NCBI RefSeq assembly: GCF_000832985.1
Contig: NZ_CP009920.1
Location: 1,426,001-1,490,000, forward strand
Reading direction: 5' to 3'
DNA: 64,000 nucleotides
From: Priestia megaterium NBRC 15308 = ATCC 14581
Lineage (GTDB): Bacteria > Bacillota > Bacilli > Bacillales > Bacillaceae_H
This document shows, in pieces, positions 37,835 through 47,389 of the stretch. The first letter of the stretch is position 1. The number at the start of each line of letters is the position of its first letter. The notes beneath the pieces were generated by a model that was not told the DNA's origin, made no database searches, and worked only from the letters and a program-made list of their open reading frames with translations. A program made the translations under genes and the position numbers.

Positions 37835-39112
37835 ATGGCTACAAAACCTCTCGCATTTCGAATGCGTCCGACTCATTTAGATGACGTTATCGGACAGCAG
37901 CATTTAGTTGGCAAAGATAAAATGATTTATCGAATGGTAAAAGCAAATCACTTAAGCTCGATGATTTTATATGGACCTCCAGGCGTTGGAAAAACAACAA
38001 TTGCCACAGCTATTGCAAAAACAACCAACACGGCGTTTCGTCAGTTAAATGCCGTTGTAAACAATAAAAAAGATATGGAAATTGTCGCCGAAGAAGCCAA
38101 AATGTCAGGCAAAGTAATTCTGCTGTTAGATGAAGTTCATCGGCTTGACAAAGCTAAGCAAGACTTTTTGCTTCCTTACTTAGAAAACGGCATGATCATT
38201 CTAATCGGAGCGACAACAAGCAATCCTTATCACGCAATTAATCCTGCTATTCGAAGCAGATGCCAAATCTTCGAATTAAAATCTCTTACGCCAGATGATA
38301 TCAAAATGGCGCTAACAAGGGCGCTCAACGATCCATCAAACGGATTTGGGGATAGAAAAATCATCGTAGAAGATGACGCCATGAACCACTTTGCCAATAG
38401 CTGTAACGGTGACGTGCGCTCGGCTTTGAATGCTCTGGAACTGGCTGTTTTATCAACAGGTGAAAGCGATGGTAAAATCGTTATTACCTTACAAACAGCA
38501 GAAGAATGTCTGCAGCAAAAATATTTTTCACATGATAAAAATGGTGACGCTCACTATGATGTATTATCGGCTTTTCAAAAATCGATTCGCGGCAGCGACG
38601 TAAATGCCGCTCTTCATTATTTGGGACGGCTAATTGAAGCAGGAGACTTGATCAGCATCAATCGTCGCCTTTTAGTCATTGCGTATGAAGACATTGGACT
38701 AGCTGATCCGGATGCCGGCATGAGAACTCTCGCAGCTATTCAAGCAACTGAGCGATTAGGACTCCCAGAAGCACGTATCCCGCTTGCAAACGCCGTTATT
38801 GAGCTTTGTCTATCACCGAAGTCCAACGCTGCTTACAAAGCATTAGATGAAGCGATAAGCGATATTAAAAAAGGGTTTTCCGGCGACGTTCCCCCTCATT
38901 TGAAGGATGCTCATTACAAAGGAGCAGAGAATCTTGGCCGAGGCGTTGAATATCAATACCCGCATGATTTTGATAACGGATGGGTCCTTCAACAGTATTT
39001 ACCGGATCGCATCAAAAACAAACAATATTTTCATCCTAAACAAAATGGACAAGAAAAATACTTTTCAAAAGTTTTCAATCGTTTAGAGACATTAAAAAAA
39101 GAAAATGGCTGA
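37835..39112 (+). CDS. rarA: Replication-associated recombination protein RarA
   Basis: A 425-residue AAA+ ATPase of the RarA/MgsA/WRNIP1 family. Walker A is GPPGVGKTT (about residues 48-56), Walker B LLLDEVHRLD, and sensor 1 GATTSNP. It works at stalled replication forks. The ATG at 37835 follows AAAGGAG. It is divergent from cymR, as in B. subtilis (yrvN). Its stop codon is inside the left arm of a terminator shared with pstA. Confidence 0.95.
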   Translation: MATKPLAFRMRPTHLDDVIGQQHLVGKDKMIYRMVKANHLSSMILYGPPGVGKTTIATAIAKTTNTAFRQLNAVVNNKKDMEIVAEEAKMSGKVILLLDEVHRLDKAKQDFLLPYLENGMIILIGATTSNPYHAINPAIRSRCQIFELKSLTPDDIKMALTRALNDPSNGFGDRKIIVEDDAMNHFANSCNGDVRSALNALELAVLSTGESDGKIVITLQTAEECLQQKYFSHDKNGDAHYDVLSAFQKSIRGSDVNAALHYLGRLIEAGDLISINRRLLVIAYEDIGLADPDAGMRTLAAIQATERLGLPEARIPLANAVIELCLSPKSNAAYKALDEAISDIKKGFSGDVPPHLKDAHYKGAENLGRGVEYQYPHDFDNGWVLQQYLPDRIKNKQYFHPKQNGQEKYFSKVFNRLETLKKENG

Positions 39113-39147
39113 AACTGTTGCTCAGTTTCAAAGCCATTTTCTTTTTT
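39094..39147. terminator. Bidirectional terminator between rarA and pstA
   Basis: An outer AAAATGGCT/AGCCATTTT stem and an inner GAAACTG/CAGTTTC stem make a long hairpin flanked by A7 and T6. It ends both rarA and the pst operon, so no further pst gene can follow on this transcript. Confidence 0.92.
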
Positions 39148-39158
39148 GTCTTTATCTA

Positions 39159-40088
39159 TTAAGCTGCACTTTTAACTTCTTTGCGTTTTTTCGTTTTTGT
39201 TGAACCTTTAAAGTAGCTGTCTAAAAGTTTAGCGACTAAACGAGCGATTATGTTAAACAACAGAACCATAATGATTAGAATAGCAGCTGACTTTGTTGCA
39301 ATCAATCTTGCATCAGGTACGATTCCTTCAGAGTTTAATTTCCAAATGTGAACGGCAAGCGTCTCTGCTGGTCGAAAAATATTAAACGGGTTTACAGGAC
39401 TCGTTAAGTCAGCATTTGAATTTAACATCGGCGTGGTTAAGCCAGCCGTATAAATCAACGCAGCTGCCTCTCCAAAGATTCGTCCCGCTGTTAAAATAAC
39501 GCCTGTGATAATTTGTTGAATCGCTGATGGAATGACGACTTTGACAATTGTTTGCCATTTAGTCGCACCCAACCCTAAACTCGCTTCTTTTACACTCGCA
39601 GGAACAGATGCAATCGCACTTTCACATACGCGCGTTAAACCCGGTAAATTTAAAATTGTAATCACAAGTGCTCCACCGATAAGCGTATAGCCCCAGCCTG
39701 AAAATGTGACAAAAATTAATAATCCAAATAAACCAACTACAATGGACGGTAATGACGCCATTGTTTCAATACATAAGCGGACGAAATTTAAGAAACGACC
39801 TTGCTTCGCGTACTCCGCTAAGTAAATTCCGGCTCCTAAACCAAGAGGAATAGAAATGATCAGCGTTAAAACAAGCATGTAGAACGAGTTAAACAGCTGA
39901 GGTCCGATACCGCCTCCCGCCATCGTATTGCTTGGCTTTCCAAATAAAAAGTTCGGGTCCCAAAACCCCCAGCCTTTAGCGATAATTTCAACAACTAAAT
40001 ACACTAATAGCAACACAACTAGAGCGGCAATGCCATAAAAAATACCTGTCCATATATTATTTACTGTGCGTGCATTTTTGTTTCTCAT
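39159..40088 (-). CDS. pstA: Phosphate ABC transporter permease PstA
   Basis: A 309-residue membrane protein with six predicted helices and the binding-protein-dependent transport signature (EASLGLGATKWQTIVKVVIP near residue 190). PstA and PstC form the membrane channel for phosphate. The ATG at 40088 overlaps the pstC stop by 4 bp. A longer frame up to 40172 lies inside pstC and is rejected. The usual next gene, pstB, is absent. Confidence 0.93.
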   Translation of the reverse strand: MRNKNARTVNNIWTGIFYGIAALVVLLLVYLVVEIIAKGWGFWDPNFLFGKPSNTMAGGGIGPQLFNSFYMLVLTLIISIPLGLGAGIYLAEYAKQGRFLNFVRLCIETMASLPSIVVGLFGLLIFVTFSGWGYTLIGGALVITILNLPGLTRVCESAIASVPASVKEASLGLGATKWQTIVKVVIPSAIQQIITGVILTAGRIFGEAAALIYTAGLTTPMLNSNADLTSPVNPFNIFRPAETLAVHIWKLNSEGIVPDARLIATKSAAILIIMVLLFNIIARLVAKLLDSYFKGSTKTKKRKEVKSAA

Positions 40089-40972
40089 TGATGAGCACCT
40101 CGTTTCCCAATTGCTCGGATAATTAAAATGAACACGAAAGAAATAAGCAGTAAAATCATAGCTAACGTCCACAATGCGTTATTCCATGCCGTTCCGTTTA
40201 ACGTATTAGACATATCCATTGTTAAAATACCTGTTAATGTTGCCGTTGGACTATATAAGCTTTCAGGAAGCTTAACCGTGTTTCCGATAACCATTTGAAC
40301 AGCTAGCGCTTCTCCGAATGCGCGGGCAAGTCCTAACACGATACCTGTTAAAATACCTGTTTTAGCAGATGGAATAATGACTCGGCTAATTGCCTGCCAT
40401 CTTGTTGAACCTAGTCCATAAGAAGCTTCTAAATATTCAGGTGCTACGCTTCGAATTGCATCGTCAGCAATACTTGCAATTGTCGGAAGAATCATGACGC
40501 TTAAGACAATAATTCCGGCAATCAAACTAAAGCCCACTCCGCCGAAGTTATCGCGAAGAAGCGGTACTAAAATGGTAACCCCTAAAAGGCCGTATACCAC
40601 TGAAGGAACTCCGACTAAAAGTTCTAAAACCGGTCGTAAAACCGTTGAACCAAATTTAGGCGAAATATAGTTGTTAAAAATGGCGATAGCAATTCCAATT
40701 GGAGCACTTATAATCACGGCTCCGATTGATACAAGCATGGAACCCAGAATAAACACAAGTGCCCCGTATTCTTTATTGTTTGGGCTCCATTTTGTTGAAG
40801 TCAACATTTCACCGATTGATATATTACTTTGTAAAAATGACTGTATGCCTTTTTCACAAATAAATACGATAATAGCTAACGTAACAAGTACAATTAGAAT
40901 ACCGCAAAATGTAGAAAGCGTACGGCCAATGTATTCGCTTTTTACATAATTAATGGATTTTTTCCCCTTCAT
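40085..40972 (-). CDS. pstC: Phosphate ABC transporter permease PstC
   Basis: A 295-residue permease with six predicted membrane segments and the coupling motif EASYGLGSTRWQAISRVIIP (the site where the ATPase would contact it). It pairs with PstA. It is translationally coupled to pstA, and lies 124 bp after pstS. The intact coupling loop implies that a PstB ATPase is made from elsewhere. Confidence 0.93.
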   Translation of the reverse strand: MKGKKSINYVKSEYIGRTLSTFCGILIVLVTLAIIVFICEKGIQSFLQSNISIGEMLTSTKWSPNNKEYGALVFILGSMLVSIGAVIISAPIGIAIAIFNNYISPKFGSTVLRPVLELLVGVPSVVYGLLGVTILVPLLRDNFGGVGFSLIAGIIVLSVMILPTIASIADDAIRSVAPEYLEASYGLGSTRWQAISRVIIPSAKTGILTGIVLGLARAFGEALAVQMVIGNTVKLPESLYSPTATLTGILTMDMSNTLNGTAWNNALWTLAMILLLISFVFILIIRAIGKRGAHQ

Positions 40973-41049
40973 CGCTCTGTCTCCTTACATATTCAGTATA
41001 TATTCGCTTTTCTTTTTATTCGCTATATACTTTATTAACATTCAAATAG

Positions 41050-41080
41050 AATAAGACTGACTGTGTTAGTCAGCCCTATT
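41050..41080 (-). repeat. Stem-loop between pstS and pstC
   Basis: CTGACT and AGTCAG pair, extended by partly complementary flanks (AATAAGA/CCCTATT), around a 5-base loop. No long T-run follows. Such a structure could make the pstS part of the mRNA more abundant than pstC-pstA. Confidence 0.5.
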
Positions 41081-41096
41081 CTTTTTAAAAACACTC

Positions 41097-41981
41097 TTAT
41101 TTTTTGAACTCAGTCATTGGGATATATCCCATATCTTCTACTTGCTTAGCAAAGTCCTTACCAGCTACGTAGTCAATGTACTCTTTTGCACCATCTTTTG
41201 GCTCACCGTTTGTAATCATGTACTCATAAGACCAAAACGGATATTTTTTAGAAACAATGTTTTCTGTTGTTGGCTCTACACCATCAATATTAAGCATTTT
41301 TAAACTTTCTTTTTTATCGCCAATTAAATACGACATAGCAAGGTAACTTACTGCTCCTGGCGTTGAGTTTACTGATTGCTCAACCGCTCCGTTTGAATCT
41401 TGAGCTGTACCAACGCTGTCATTTACTTTTGCGTCACCCATTAATGTTTTCTCGAATGTAGCACGTGTACCAGATGATGCTGGACGGTTGATTACGTTAA
41501 TTTTCTCGTCGTTTCCGCCAACTTCTTTCCAGTTTTTAATTTCACCAGAGAAAATCTTTTGAATTTGCTCTTTTGTTAACGATTCTACTTTTACATCTTT
41601 ATTTACAACAAGTGCGAACCCAATACCCGCTACTTTCGTATCTACAAGTTTATCTGCTTTTGATTTATCTTCGATTTTATCGGCTGCTGGAACATCAGAG
41701 TTTCCAATGTCAACTGCTCCTGATGCTACTTGGTTAACACCCGTTCCACTACCTCCACCTTGTACCGTTACTGAAAGGTTTGGATATTTTTCAGTAATTC
41801 CATTCGCTGCTTCTTCTGCAAGTGGTTGTAAAGCTGTAGATCCCGCTGCTGTTAACGTACCTGACACTTCTTCTTTGCTGCCCGAACCACTGTCGTTGCT
41901 TGCTCCGTCTTTACCACATGCTGCTAGTGCTCCTACCATTAAAAAAGCTGCTAATGTTACTTTAAAACCCTTTGTTTTCAT
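41097..41981 (-). CDS. pstS: Phosphate-binding lipoprotein PstS
   Basis: A 294-residue extracytoplasmic solute-binding protein. The lipobox LAAC ends the signal peptide (cysteine at about residue 22). Phosphate-contact segments are visible as AGSTALQPL, GGGSGTGV, NSDVPA and NRPASSGTR. The start at 41981 follows GGAGGG. It heads the pst operon and lies behind two groups of Pho boxes, so it is expected to be induced by PhoP under phosphate limitation. Confidence 0.95.
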   Translation of the reverse strand: MKTKGFKVTLAAFLMVGALAACGKDGASNDSGSGSKEEVSGTLTAAGSTALQPLAEEAANGITEKYPNLSVTVQGGGSGTGVNQVASGAVDIGNSDVPAADKIEDKSKADKLVDTKVAGIGFALVVNKDVKVESLTKEQIQKIFSGEIKNWKEVGGNDEKINVINRPASSGTRATFEKTLMGDAKVNDSVGTAQDSNGAVEQSVNSTPGAVSYLAMSYLIGDKKESLKMLNIDGVEPTTENIVSKKYPFWSYEYMITNGEPKDGAKEYIDYVAGKDFAKQVEDMGYIPMTEFKK

Positions 41982-42053
41982 TACATTACCCTCCAATAAA
42001 TATATGTGTAATTAGTACTAGTCCTTTGTACTCGAACAACAGGTACAAGACAC

Positions 42054-42107
42054 ATTATACGAGTAGATTGTTGTCTTTATATGAAGTGAATTTTAAGTTA
42101 CTGTAAA
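42054..42107 (-). promoter_or_regulatory. pstS promoter with proximal Pho boxes
   Basis: On the minus strand TTTACA (42102-42107), TTAAAA (42091-42096) and TTCATA (42080-42085) recur every 11 bp. A perfect TATAAT (42054-42059) follows, and there is no -35 match at 17 bp. This is the layout of a PhoP-activated promoter. Confidence 0.75.
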
Positions 42108-42210
42108 CTTACTTATTTGGGGTTTATTTTTTCTTATTTCTATTAAAACCCTTGAGATATAAGACTTTCTGGATATTACTGTAGAAGATACAAAAGAAAG
42201 AAAGCCAAAA

Positions 42211-42238
42211 CGTAAATTTTATGTAAATAAAGCGTTAA
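42211..42238 (-). promoter_or_regulatory. Distal Pho-box cluster of pstS
   Basis: TTAACG (42233-42238), TTTACA (42222-42227) and TTTACG (42211-42216) occur on the minus strand at exact 11-bp steps, matching the TT(A/T)ACA PhoP half-sites of Bacillus. The cluster lies about 105 bp further upstream than the proximal boxes. Confidence 0.7.
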
Positions 42239-42374
42239 ATAAATTTACATAAATCTCTTTTTTTTAATACAGTGTAAATTCATCATCAATCCATATTTTT
42301 CAATTTATTAGTACTTTTTATACATATCAAACAGAAGATTCCATCCAAAGCATAAATAGAACAGATATTTCCAT

Positions 42375-42406
42375 AAAAAAAAGAAGGCTACGATAGCCTT
42401 CTTTTT
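42375..42406 (-). terminator. Terminator after tcdA
   Basis: AAAAAGAAGGCTA and TAGCCTTCTTTTT pair around a 3-base loop. The right arm includes the tcdA stop codon. Confidence 0.9.
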
Positions 42407-43169
42407 ATTGATCACCTACGCGGCGAATCTTAATATCACTTAATAATTCATTGATAACATGACCGCCCATAATTAATCCTGCTACAGATGGAACAAAAGC
42501 ATTAGAAGATGGGGGCATTTTCGCTTTTCGAATTTGCGCTTGATCGTTTCCTACTTCTTTGCGAACTTCTTCGCGAATAACGATTGGACGTTCATCAGAA
42601 AAAACGACGTTAATTCCTTTGCGAATTCCTTCTTTACGCAGACGAGTACGAACCACTTTTGCAATCGGATCTGTATGTGTCTTTGAAATGTCTGCAATTT
42701 TGAAACGTGTTGGATCCATTTTATTCGCAGCACCCATACTTGAAATAATCGGAATATCACGTTTTAAACATTCTTTCATTAAATGAATTTTATACGAAAT
42801 CGTATCGGATGCATCCACTACGAAGTCCGGTTCGTAACTAAAGAACTCTTCATACGTTTCTTCCGTATAAAACATTTGAAGAGAAACGACGTCACAGTCT
42901 GGGTTAATATCCAAAATACGTTTTTTCATTAATTCTGTCTTGGGCTGACCTACCGTAGAAAGCAGCGCGTGAATTTGACGATTTACGTTTGTAATATCAA
43001 CATCGTCTTTATCTACAAGAATTAAACGCCCTACTCCTGACCTAGCCAAAGCCTCAGCAGAAAACGACCCTACTCCTCCTATCCCTAAAATAGCAACTGT
43101 GCTGCCTTTTAAAGTAGCTAGCCCTTCTTTTCCTATCGCCAGTTCATTACGCGAAAACTGATGCAACAT
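42405..43169 (-). CDS. tcdA: tRNA threonylcarbamoyladenosine dehydratase
   Basis: A 254-residue E1-like ATP-using enzyme. The nucleotide-binding loop is ILGIGGVGSFSAEALARSGV (near residue 27), followed by LVDKDDVDITNVNRQ and VVDASDTISYK. TcdA cyclises t6A37 of tRNA to ct6A. The ATG at 43169 follows GAGGAG; the ORF upstream of it lacks such a site. In B. subtilis (yrvM) it also lies next to the 6S RNA gene and aspS. Confidence 0.92.
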   Translation of the reverse strand: MLHQFSRNELAIGKEGLATLKGSTVAILGIGGVGSFSAEALARSGVGRLILVDKDDVDITNVNRQIHALLSTVGQPKTELMKKRILDINPDCDVVSLQMFYTEETYEEFFSYEPDFVVDASDTISYKIHLMKECLKRDIPIISSMGAANKMDPTRFKIADISKTHTDPIAKVVRTRLRKEGIRKGINVVFSDERPIVIREEVRKEVGNDQAQIRKAKMPPSSNAFVPSVAGLIMGGHVINELLSDIKIRRVGDQ

Positions 43170-43284
43170 GTTAAAACACTCCTCTATTAAATACACTAAC
43201 GTATATGAATAATTCAAATAAACAACGAAATTGACTATACCATATTTTTAGCAAAACGAACATGAGCATTCGTTATTTATCCAT

Positions 43285-43316
43285 AAAAAAACTCTATGCA
43301 AATAATTACATAGAGG
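43285..43316 (-). terminator. Terminator of the 6S RNA gene
   Basis: CTCTATG and CATAGAG pair around a 10-base loop, with seven Ts on the minus strand. Confidence 0.85.
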
Positions 43317-43334
43317 ATTTTTTATATGTATGCT

Positions 43335-43512
43335 AGTCCCGATCGTGCCGTCTCGAGTGCCTTCGTTTTGAACCCGCTCTCGGCAGGTGGGTGCTCTGCT
43401 TTAACCATTGTAAGTCCTCGAGATGAGGCATGTACGCTCGTTAAAAACTCCGAGCTCCCAAGCAAAAAATTGTTCGGTCAAAACTGGATTAAGGACGAAC
43501 ACATCAGGACTA
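43335..43512 (-). ncRNA. bsrA: 6S RNA (BsrA type)
   Basis: The minus strand contains the recognisable 6S-1 sequence blocks: AGTCCTGATGTGTT at the 5' end, TTTTGACCGAAC, GCGTACATGCCTCATCT, GACTTACAATGGTTAAAGC and CAAAACGAAGGC. The ends pair (AGTCCTGAT with ATCGGGACT, one G-U), as in the closing stem. The place between aspS and tcdA is the same as for B. subtilis bsrA. 6S RNA binds sigma-A RNA polymerase in late growth. The exact 5' and 3' ends are estimated. Confidence 0.93.
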
Positions 43513-43528
43513 TTTAGTTCTTGAAAGT

Positions 43529-43557
43529 ATCTTATCACAGAAAAAATCACTTTGCAA
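43529..43557 (-). promoter_or_regulatory. 6S RNA promoter
   Basis: TTGCAA (43552-43557) and TAAGAT (43529-43534) are 17 bp apart on the minus strand. The start would be near 43522, a few bases upstream of the closing stem. Confidence 0.7.
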
Positions 43558-43571
43558 TTAATAAGTAAAAC

Positions 43572-43613
43572 AAAAAAATCGAGCCTGTCACTGGAACGTG
43601 ACAAGCTCGATTT
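43572..43613 (-). terminator. Terminator after aspS
   Basis: AAATCGAGCTTGTCAC and its near-complement GTGACAGGCTCGATTT pair around a 7-base loop, followed by a T-run on the minus strand. It isolates 6S RNA from the hisS-aspS transcript. Confidence 0.9.
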
Positions 43614-43631
43614 AACAGACGGTTCAATCGA

Positions 43632-45410
43632 TTACGCTTCTGTTTTTTGCTTTTTTACCTGCAAATGCAGCTCGTCTAATTGCGCTTCACTTACTTCACC
43701 AGGTGCATTTGTTAATAGACAGCTTGCACTTGCTGTTTTAGGGAAGGCAATTGTATCACGCAAGTTTGTGCGTCCTGCTAGAAGCATAACTAAACGGTCA
43801 AGACCTAACGCAATTCCGCCGTGAGGAGGAGTACCGTATTCAAATGCTTCAAGTAAGAAACCAAACTGCTCATATGCTTCTTCTAATGTAAATCCAAGCG
43901 TTTTAAACATTTTTTCTTGAATATCACGCTCGTAAATACGTAAAGATCCTCCGCCAAGTTCGTAGCCATTCAATACTAAGTCATATGCTTGTGCACGGAC
44001 TTGTCCAGGATCGCTTTCTAACATTGGTAAATCTTCACGAACTGGCATTGTGAATGGATGATGAGCCGCGTAGTAACGGTTGTCTTCTTCGTCATGCTCA
44101 AGAAGAGGCCAATCTGTTACCCATAGGAAGTTAAATTTCGTTTCATCAATAATTCCTTGTTCTTTTGCAAGCTTTAGGCGAAGAGCGCCAAGTGCATCTG
44201 CTACAACTGACTTTTTATCAGCTACAAATAAAAGTAAATCCCCTTCTTCCGTTTGAAGAGCTTCCGCAAATTGCTTTTGCTCATCTTCATTGAAGAATTT
44301 TGCAATCGGTCCTTTTAAGCCGTCAGCTTCAACTTTCAGCCATGCTAACCCTTTAGCACCGTAAATTTTCACGAACTCTGTTAGAGCATCGATATCTTTA
44401 CGTGAATAGCTAGAAGCGGCACCTTTTACGTTAATGGCTTTTACTTCTCCGCCGTTTTCAACTGCTGCGCTAAATACTTTGAACCCGCAGTCTTTCACAA
44501 GCTCTGATAAGTTGACTAGCTCCATTTCAAAACGTGTATCCGGCTTATCTGAACCGTAGCGACTCATCGCTTCATCATATGACATGCGCGGGAAAGGCGT
44601 CGTTATATCTAAATCTTTTACGCGCTTCATTACTTTAGACATCATTTCTTCCGTCATTGTCATGATGTCCTCTTGAGATAAAAATGATGTTTCAATATCG
44701 ATTTGAGTAAATTCAGGCTGACGATCTGCACGCAAGTCTTCATCACGGAAGCAGCGAGCGATTTGATAATAACGCTCAACTCCGCTTACCATTAGCAGCT
44801 GCTTGAAGATTTGCGGTGATTGAGGAAGAGCATAAAACTCCCCTTCGTGCACGCGGCTTGGTACAAGATAATCACGTGCGCCTTCTGGCGTACTTTTCGT
44901 TAAAATAGGTGTTTCAACATCTAAAAAGTCATTTTGATCTAAGAAGTCACGAATTGTTTTTGTAATGTCATTGCGCATTTTAAGCGTGTTAAACATCTCA
45001 GAACGTCGAAGATCTAAATAACGATATTTTAATCGAACATCTTCTGATACTTCCGTTTGATCCGCAATAGCAAAAGGAGGTGTTTTGGCTTTGTTTAATA
45101 CCGTAATCTGCTCAGCGTGAACTTCAATTTTACCTGTTTTTAAGTTCGGGTTAACGGTTCCCTCTTCACGAGCTACAACAGTTCCTTGCACTTCCAGTAC
45201 GAATTCATTACGTACATCTTCAGCAATTTTTAGCGCTTCAGCAGATTTTTCAGGATTAAATACAACCTGTACAACTCCGCCGCGGTCGCGTAAATCAATA
45301 AAGATTAATCCCCCTAAATCACGGCGTTTTTGAACCCATCCTTTTAATAGAACTGTTTCGCCAGTTGCTTGTTCTGTTACATCACCACAGTAGTATGAAC
45401 GTTTTGTCAT
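43632..45410 (-). CDS. aspS: Aspartyl-tRNA synthetase
   Basis: A class II synthetase of about 592 residues. It has an N-terminal OB-fold anticodon domain ([23 protein letters not shown]), motif 2 ([21 protein letters not shown]), a bacterial GAD insert and motif 3 ([14 protein letters not shown]). Two ATGs stand in tandem (45413 and 45410); the second has the better distance from AAGGGGG. It lies 9 bp after hisS, so both depend on the upstream T-box. Confidence 0.96.
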   Translation of the reverse strand: MTKRSYYCGDVTEQATGETVLLKGWVQKRRDLGGLIFIDLRDRGGVVQVVFNPEKSAEALKIAEDVRNEFVLEVQGTVVAREEGTVNPNLKTGKIEVHAEQITVLNKAKTPPFAIADQTEVSEDVRLKYRYLDLRRSEMFNTLKMRNDITKTIRDFLDQNDFLDVETPILTKSTPEGARDYLVPSRVHEGEFYALPQSPQIFKQLLMVSGVERYYQIARCFRDEDLRADRQPEFTQIDIETSFLSQEDIMTMTEEMMSKVMKRVKDLDITTPFPRMSYDEAMSRYGSDKPDTRFEMELVNLSELVKDCGFKVFSAAVENGGEVKAINVKGAASSYSRKDIDALTEFVKIYGAKGLAWLKVEADGLKGPIAKFFNEDEQKQFAEALQTEEGDLLLFVADKKSVVADALGALRLKLAKEQGIIDETKFNFLWVTDWPLLEHDEEDNRYYAAHHPFTMPVREDLPMLESDPGQVRAQAYDLVLNGYELGGGSLRIYERDIQEKMFKTLGFTLEEAYEQFGFLLEAFEYGTPPHGGIALGLDRLVMLLAGRTNLRDTIAFPKTASASCLLTNAPGEVSEAQLDELHLQVKKQKTEA

Positions 45411-45422
45411 CATGGTTCCCCC

Positions 45423-46691
45423 TTATACTTGTTCTTGCAAATAGCTGACCAATTGATCAATTGATACTTCTTGCTGTTCGCCAGATTCCATATTCTTTAC
45501 GTTTACAACTTGTTTTGCTAGCTCATCTTCACCTAGAACAACAACAAATTTTGCTTGTACACGATCAGCTGCTTTAAACTGAGCTTTCATTTTTTTATCT
45601 TGATAATCTTTATCGGCTACAAAGCCTGCACGTCGAAGCGTATTTACAATTGAAACGGATTTTTCTTTTGCTTCATCGCCCATAGTTACTACATAGCAAT
45701 CTACGCCTGTTTCTACCGGAAGCTCAATTCCTTCTGCTTCCAATGCAGATAATAAGCGTTCGATACTTAAAGCGAATCCGATACCCGGTGTTTCAGGTCC
45801 GCCGATTTCTTGAATCAGCCCATTATAACGGCCTCCGCCACAAAGAGTTGTAATGGCGCCAAATCCTTCTGCTTCACTCATTAGTTCAAATGCTGTGTGA
45901 TTATAATAATCTAACCCGCGTACTAGCGTCGGATCTACAACATAGTCAATGTCTAAATCGGTTAAGTACTGCTGTACTTTTTCAAAATATTCTTTTGAAT
46001 AGTCATTTAAATAATCAAGAATAGACGGCGCTGTAGCCATCAGTTCATGGTCCCGATCTTTTTTACAGTCTAAAATACGAAGAGGATTTTTCTCCAATCT
46101 GCTTTGGCAGTCGCTGCAAAACTCTCCAATGCGAGGTGCAAAGTGGTCAATAAGCGCTTGACGGTGAGCTTGACGACTTTCTGTATCTCCTAAACTGTTA
46201 ACAACCAACTTTAATTTTTTCAATCCAAGCGATTGGTAAAAACTCATTAACAGGGCAAGAACTTCAGCATCAATAGCTGGATCATTTACCCCTAATGCTT
46301 CTACACCAAACTGAACGAATTGACGGAAACGTCCCGCTTGAGGTCGTTCATAGCGAAACATAGGACCAATATAAAACAGCTTTGTTGGCTGCGTTGGATT
46401 TCCAAACATCTTATTTGAAACAAATGATCGTCCAACTGCAGCTGTTCCTTCTGGACGAAGCGTTAAGCTGCGGTCACCTCGATCTTTAAATGTGTACATT
46501 TCTTTTTGCACGATATCTGTTGTTTCTCCCACTCCGCGCAAAAATAATTCAGTGTGTTCAAACATTGGTGTACGAATTTCTTGGTAGTTGAACGCACGGC
46601 AGATTTCTCTTGCTCGCTGTTCAACAAACTGCCAATATTCTACTTTGCCCGGTAAAATATCTTGTGTGCCTCTAGGTATTTGAACTGACAT
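45423..46691 (-). CDS. hisS: Histidyl-tRNA synthetase
   Basis: A 422-residue class II synthetase. Motif 2 is seen in [20 protein letters not shown], the histidine-specific loop is [14 protein letters not shown], and the C-terminal anticodon domain follows. The start [15 protein letters not shown] is the family N-terminus, with AGGAGG 11 nt upstream. It is first in the hisS-aspS operon, under a T-box with a histidine specifier codon. Confidence 0.97.
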   Translation of the reverse strand: MSVQIPRGTQDILPGKVEYWQFVEQRAREICRAFNYQEIRTPMFEHTELFLRGVGETTDIVQKEMYTFKDRGDRSLTLRPEGTAAVGRSFVSNKMFGNPTQPTKLFYIGPMFRYERPQAGRFRQFVQFGVEALGVNDPAIDAEVLALLMSFYQSLGLKKLKLVVNSLGDTESRQAHRQALIDHFAPRIGEFCSDCQSRLEKNPLRILDCKKDRDHELMATAPSILDYLNDYSKEYFEKVQQYLTDLDIDYVVDPTLVRGLDYYNHTAFELMSEAEGFGAITTLCGGGRYNGLIQEIGGPETPGIGFALSIERLLSALEAEGIELPVETGVDCYVVTMGDEAKEKSVSIVNTLRRAGFVADKDYQDKKMKAQFKAADRVQAKFVVVLGEDELAKQVVNVKNMESGEQQEVSIDQLVSYLQEQV

Positions 46692-46730
46692 AACGTGATA
46701 TGCCTCCTATTTTTTAAATTTACAATACAA

Positions 46731-46985
46731 AAAAACTCTCGCCTCTACTATTTTTCCATAGTAGGGACGAGAGTTAATCTCACGTGGTACCACCCTAATT
46801 GAAACATATGACATGTTTCCACTCATTTCGTTAACGCACGAACACGTTCATCTCCTACTAAGTTTCCCTTTTCAGAGTGAAGCCTCCTGAGTGTTCTTTC
46901 ATAAAGTCATCATGTAGAAATGCTTTCAGCCTAAGACATTTCCTCTCTAGCCATGTGTCATCTTTACTACTTTTCTCGATCTTTG
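46731..46985 (-). promoter_or_regulatory. Histidine-type T-box riboswitch upstream of hisS-aspS
   Basis: The T-box core AGGGTGGTACCACG reads on the minus strand at 46784-46797. The terminator stem (CTCTCGTCCCTACTA and TAGTAGAGGCGAGAG, 46737-46774) is followed by T7. In stem I the sequence GAACACTC puts the specifier CAC (histidine) at 46891-46893. Charging of tRNA-His therefore sets both synthetases. No second aspartate specifier was seen. Confidence 0.93.
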
Positions 46986-47038
46986 GCTTATCAATATAAA
47001 AATGTTATACATTCATTTTAATTTAGCAATTGCTTTCT

Positions 47039-47067
47039 ATATTACGAATGAAATGAGCAGTTGTCAA
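47039..47067 (-). promoter_or_regulatory. Sigma-A promoter of the hisS-aspS operon
   Basis: A perfect TTGACA (47062-47067) and TAATAT (47039-47044) are 17 bp apart on the minus strand. The start would be near 47032, about 45 bp before the T-box. Confidence 0.8.
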
Positions 47068-47079
47068 GCACCTTTCATG

Positions 47080-47256
47080 TTAAGAGCGGTCTAATTGTTT
47101 TCTTAGTTTCTGAATATCTCGAAGCGTTAAACCAAATTCAGAAGCCAATTCAAGGGATGAAGCTTCACTTTCTCTGTCAATAAAATCATGAAAATGAATG
47201 CCAAATACCGGATTTACCTGCTGAAATGATTGTTCACCTTTTTCACTAAACTTCAT
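47080..47256 (-). CDS. Small HTH-like protein (YrzK-like)
   Basis: A 58-residue protein starting MKFSEKGEQSFQQVNPVFGI, with a C-terminal part (SLELASEFGLTLRDIQKLRKQL) that looks like a helix-turn-helix of a sigma-region-4 type. GGGAGGAAG lies 8 nt before the ATG. Position between hisS and the yrvJ amidase matches B. subtilis yrzK. Its function is unknown. Its end lies just upstream of the hisS promoter. Confidence 0.75.
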   Translation of the reverse strand: MKFSEKGEQSFQQVNPVFGIHFHDFIDRESEASSLELASEFGLTLRDIQKLRKQLDRS

Positions 47257-47389
47257 CGTTTCTTCCTCCCTGCCTACACTTACTTATCCTTTTATTAGCA
47301 TTGCCCAGAAAAGATGTTTTTACATAAGAAAAAGGATTTTTTTTATTTTCATCGAATACTCTATTTTGTTATAAAAAGGAGGTCTATCT

